A stretch of DNA of 64,000 nucleotides from positions 6,873,592-6,937,591 of the forward strand of contig CM060466.1 of assembly GCA_030544235.1 (NCBI GenBank), read 5' to 3'. Shown here piece after piece: positions 62,200-64,000 of the stretch. Position numbers and translations under genes: made by a program. How positions within the stretch are numbered: position 1 is the first letter of the stretch; every line of letters starts with the position of its first letter. This stretch comes from Lepturacanthus savala. Taxonomy: Eukaryota > Chordata > Actinopteri > Scombriformes > Trichiuridae. The notes under the pieces are model-generated. The model saw only the letters and a program-made list of their open reading frames with translations. It ran no database searches and was not told where the DNA came from.

Positions 62200-62578
62200 G
62201 GACGTAATAACGCCAGGCTGCAGGATGCGCCTTTTGGGTGTGTGGACGTGCGGCCGCGCGCATCCTCCTGCCTCCCTCCTCCTCCTCCGGTGCGCACAGC
62301 TCGCCCTCTGATTGGCGGAAACCAGCAGGAAGAGAGGAAAACGTCTCGGCTTCGTGAGATCTGTCAAGTTCACGCACGCCAGCCGACTTCGAGAAGCCCC
62401 CTCTGAACCGCCATCCCTCCCGTCCTAACTCACCATTCTGCGCCCCGTCCAGTGCGGCCGTCTGTGGGCGTGTGGCCGACTCAGCAGCACAAATCCGCGG
62501 GATCCGCCGCCGCGTTTCAAGGAGAAGCGCTTACCCCAAAGTTTCCGGAAATACAGCGCAGAGGGCATCGGTGCGAGG
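62200..62578 (+). promoter_or_regulatory. pgam1: GC-rich promoter and 5' untranslated region of pgam1
   Basis: CpG-rich DNA begins directly after the Tc1-like element. It includes CGGCCGCGCGC (about 62251), an inverted CCAAT box in CTCTGATTGGCGG (about 62305-62317) and CTCGGCTTCG. It leads without an intron signal into the ATG at 62579. Confidence 0.6.
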
Positions 62579-63668
62579 ATGGCCGCGTACAAGCTGGTGC
62601 TGATCCGTCATGGAGAGAGCTGCTGGAACCAGGAGAACCGCTTCTGCGGCTGGTTCGACGCGGACCTGAGCGAGACCGGGGAGCAGGAAGCGAAGAGAGG
62701 AGGCCAGGCGCTGAAAGGTAGCGGATAATAATCATGTCTCTAATCGGGCTTCCTCTCTCGATCAGGGGGGATTAAACCAGCGCTTATGCAACTCCAGCCG
62801 GATGGGAAACAGGTAGTCGGCCCACTGCGACACAACCAGAGGAATGAATCCTGAGTTTATATCAGCCTGTTATTCTTCTAAATAAACCAATTGACCCACT
62901 TCTAGGAAAAAAGAAATATGTGGTGGTTTCATCACACATGTGTTTCAGTCAGATCACATCCTGTAGGCCTCCAGACAGACAGTGGTGATGTTGTAACATC
63001 CTCGTTTTTTCTTACATTTATTGGGATAAATGACATTGTATTATGCGGTGACCTTGTCGTGATGACATGTTTCCATGCTGATTTTTTTTTTTTCTGGGAC
63101 TTTCTGGAACATTTCCAGATTCACAGCTCCTCCTGCTGCATGAGTCGGAGACGTGACTAGAAGAAGGAAAAGTCAAGTCACAGATGCAGCCACATGGTCT
63201 GATTTCCAGATGAGGAGGCTGTCCTTGTTTTACTCATTTACAAAATTCCATAATTAGTGGAATTAACAAAAATATGGGTTTTACTTTTAATGTGCTGTTT
63301 TGCTAGAAATGTAATGTGACGATAAAAACGCAAACGAAGGCCTATATATGTATTTTATCTTTTAAACTGTACCTTAATACAGCAGGGAAGGAGGGTCATC
63401 GTCATAAATTCATTTTATTTCTATTATTCTATGTGGAATATTCATTTTTTTTTACTTTTTAGTTTCTGTCCTTGTGGAGCACAATTCACCTGCAATGCAG
63501 GATTATTTTTAATTCGCTGACTAATCATTTTAGTATTTTTTTTTTAAAATCTTTAGCCTTGGTTAATATTTGTTCTAATTATTGTGTTTGATTGGTTATA
63601 TGGAAGGGAGTGGGGTAAGACTGGGGTTGTTTTTCAGACCGTCCACCATGTAATTTAATTTTATTACT

Positions 63669-63710
<42 letters not shown>

Positions 63711-64000
63711 CCTGATGGTTGTCCGTGACCCAAAAATAAATCTTCTGCAGGCACATTTTGCAGAAGCGACAGTCTGCCACTGACTAAGCAAAAGAAATGG
63801 GGGGAAAAAAAACCTTCCTATGCAGCCGTGAATATTTTAACACTTGAATATTAGGGACTAACATCTATTTCATGTCCCGTCTCTTAATCCTCTTCAGACG
63901 CTGGCTATGAATTCGACATCTGCTACACCTCCGTCCTGAAGAGGGCCATCCGCACCCTGTGGTTCGCCCTGGAAGGCATCGACCAGATGTGGCTGCCCGT
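62579..64000 (+). CDS. pgam1: Phosphoglycerate mutase 1 (5' part, cut by window end)
   Basis: Cofactor-dependent phosphoglycerate mutase, interconverting 3- and 2-phosphoglycerate in glycolysis in the cytosol. Exon 1 (62579-62717) encodes MAAYKLVLIRHGESCWNQEN and on to QALK, with the phosphohistidine motif RHGE (catalytic His11). Exon 2 starts at 63898 (after CTTCAG), joins in phase as DAGYEFDICYTSVLKRAIRT and runs to the window edge at MWLPV. About 81 of the family's usual 254 residues are visible. The NQENRFCGWFD and CYTSVLKRAIRTLW words resemble muscle PGAM2, but MAAYKLVLIRHGES and GGQALKDAGYEFDI are PGAM1-like, as in fish PGAM1. Which fish duplicate (a or b) cannot be told. The intron contains a CA microsatellite. 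Confidence 0.95.
63672..63708. repeat. (CA)n microsatellite
   Basis: About 18 CA units in pgam1 intron 1. Apart from this the 1.2-kb intron (62718-63897) shows nothing recognisable. Confidence 0.93.

Overview
This is vertebrate nuclear DNA, almost certainly from a ray-finned (teleost) fish. The genes have many short exons, GT-AG introns and orthologues on human 10q24. The introns and spacers carry fish-type repeats: a tRNA-headed V-SINE-like SINE, Tc1-like remnants, several MITE families and long CA/TG microsatellites. There is no operon, CRISPR array, phage or bacterial content. I found no undescribed multi-gene system; the unusual material concerns gene structure and transposon-gene interaction.

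Layout, left to right: r3hcc1l (minus, 1890-4806) and crtac1 (plus, 6927-14991) face away from each other across a compact divergent promoter with NRF1-like, ZNF143-like and CCAAT motifs. golga7b (minus, 17706-22760) converges on crtac1. After a repeat-rich spacer comes zfyve27/protrudin (minus, 26091-32211, noncoding first exon near 34361). A long spacer (34.5-39.1 kb) precedes an unnamed C2H2 zinc-finger gene (minus, 39120-42172). avpi1 (plus, 46038-48938, noncoding first exon ending 44822) converges on pi4k2a (minus, 51770-59597). The 5' part of pgam1 (plus, from 62579) runs off the right edge. I rebuilt coding exons by matching donors, acceptors and reading phase. r3hcc1l, zfyve27, avpi1, pi4k2a and the zinc-finger gene close in frame from ATG to stop. 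The last crtac1 exon is a candidate, and golga7b has a frame conflict at exon 1.

The order r3hcc1l-crtac1-golga7b-zfyve27-avpi1-pi4k2a-pgam1 matches human 10q24 as I know it, but I see no SFRP5 or MARVELD1, and the zinc-finger gene occupies the MARVELD1 interval. The genes are not one pathway: two act on endomembranes (pi4k2a makes PI4P on Golgi and endosomes; protrudin is an ER protein that contacts endosomes), golga7b is an accessory of a palmitoyl-transferase, crtac1 is secreted, pgam1 is glycolytic, avpi1 is a small stress- or hormone-induced protein, and r3hcc1l is poorly characterised.

Most worth a second look: (1) an inverted copy of a crtac1 splice acceptor plus 25 nt of its exon inside a MITE-like element 1.2 kb downstream; (2) two consecutive 21-nt microexons in zfyve27, one carrying a neuronal-microexon signature; (3) MITE ends lying within about 20-25 nt of splice acceptors in avpi1 and golga7b; (4) a 2-nt frame conflict at golga7b exon 1; (5) a crtac1 C-terminus without the expected EGF exon; (6) a GC-AG intron in pi4k2a.
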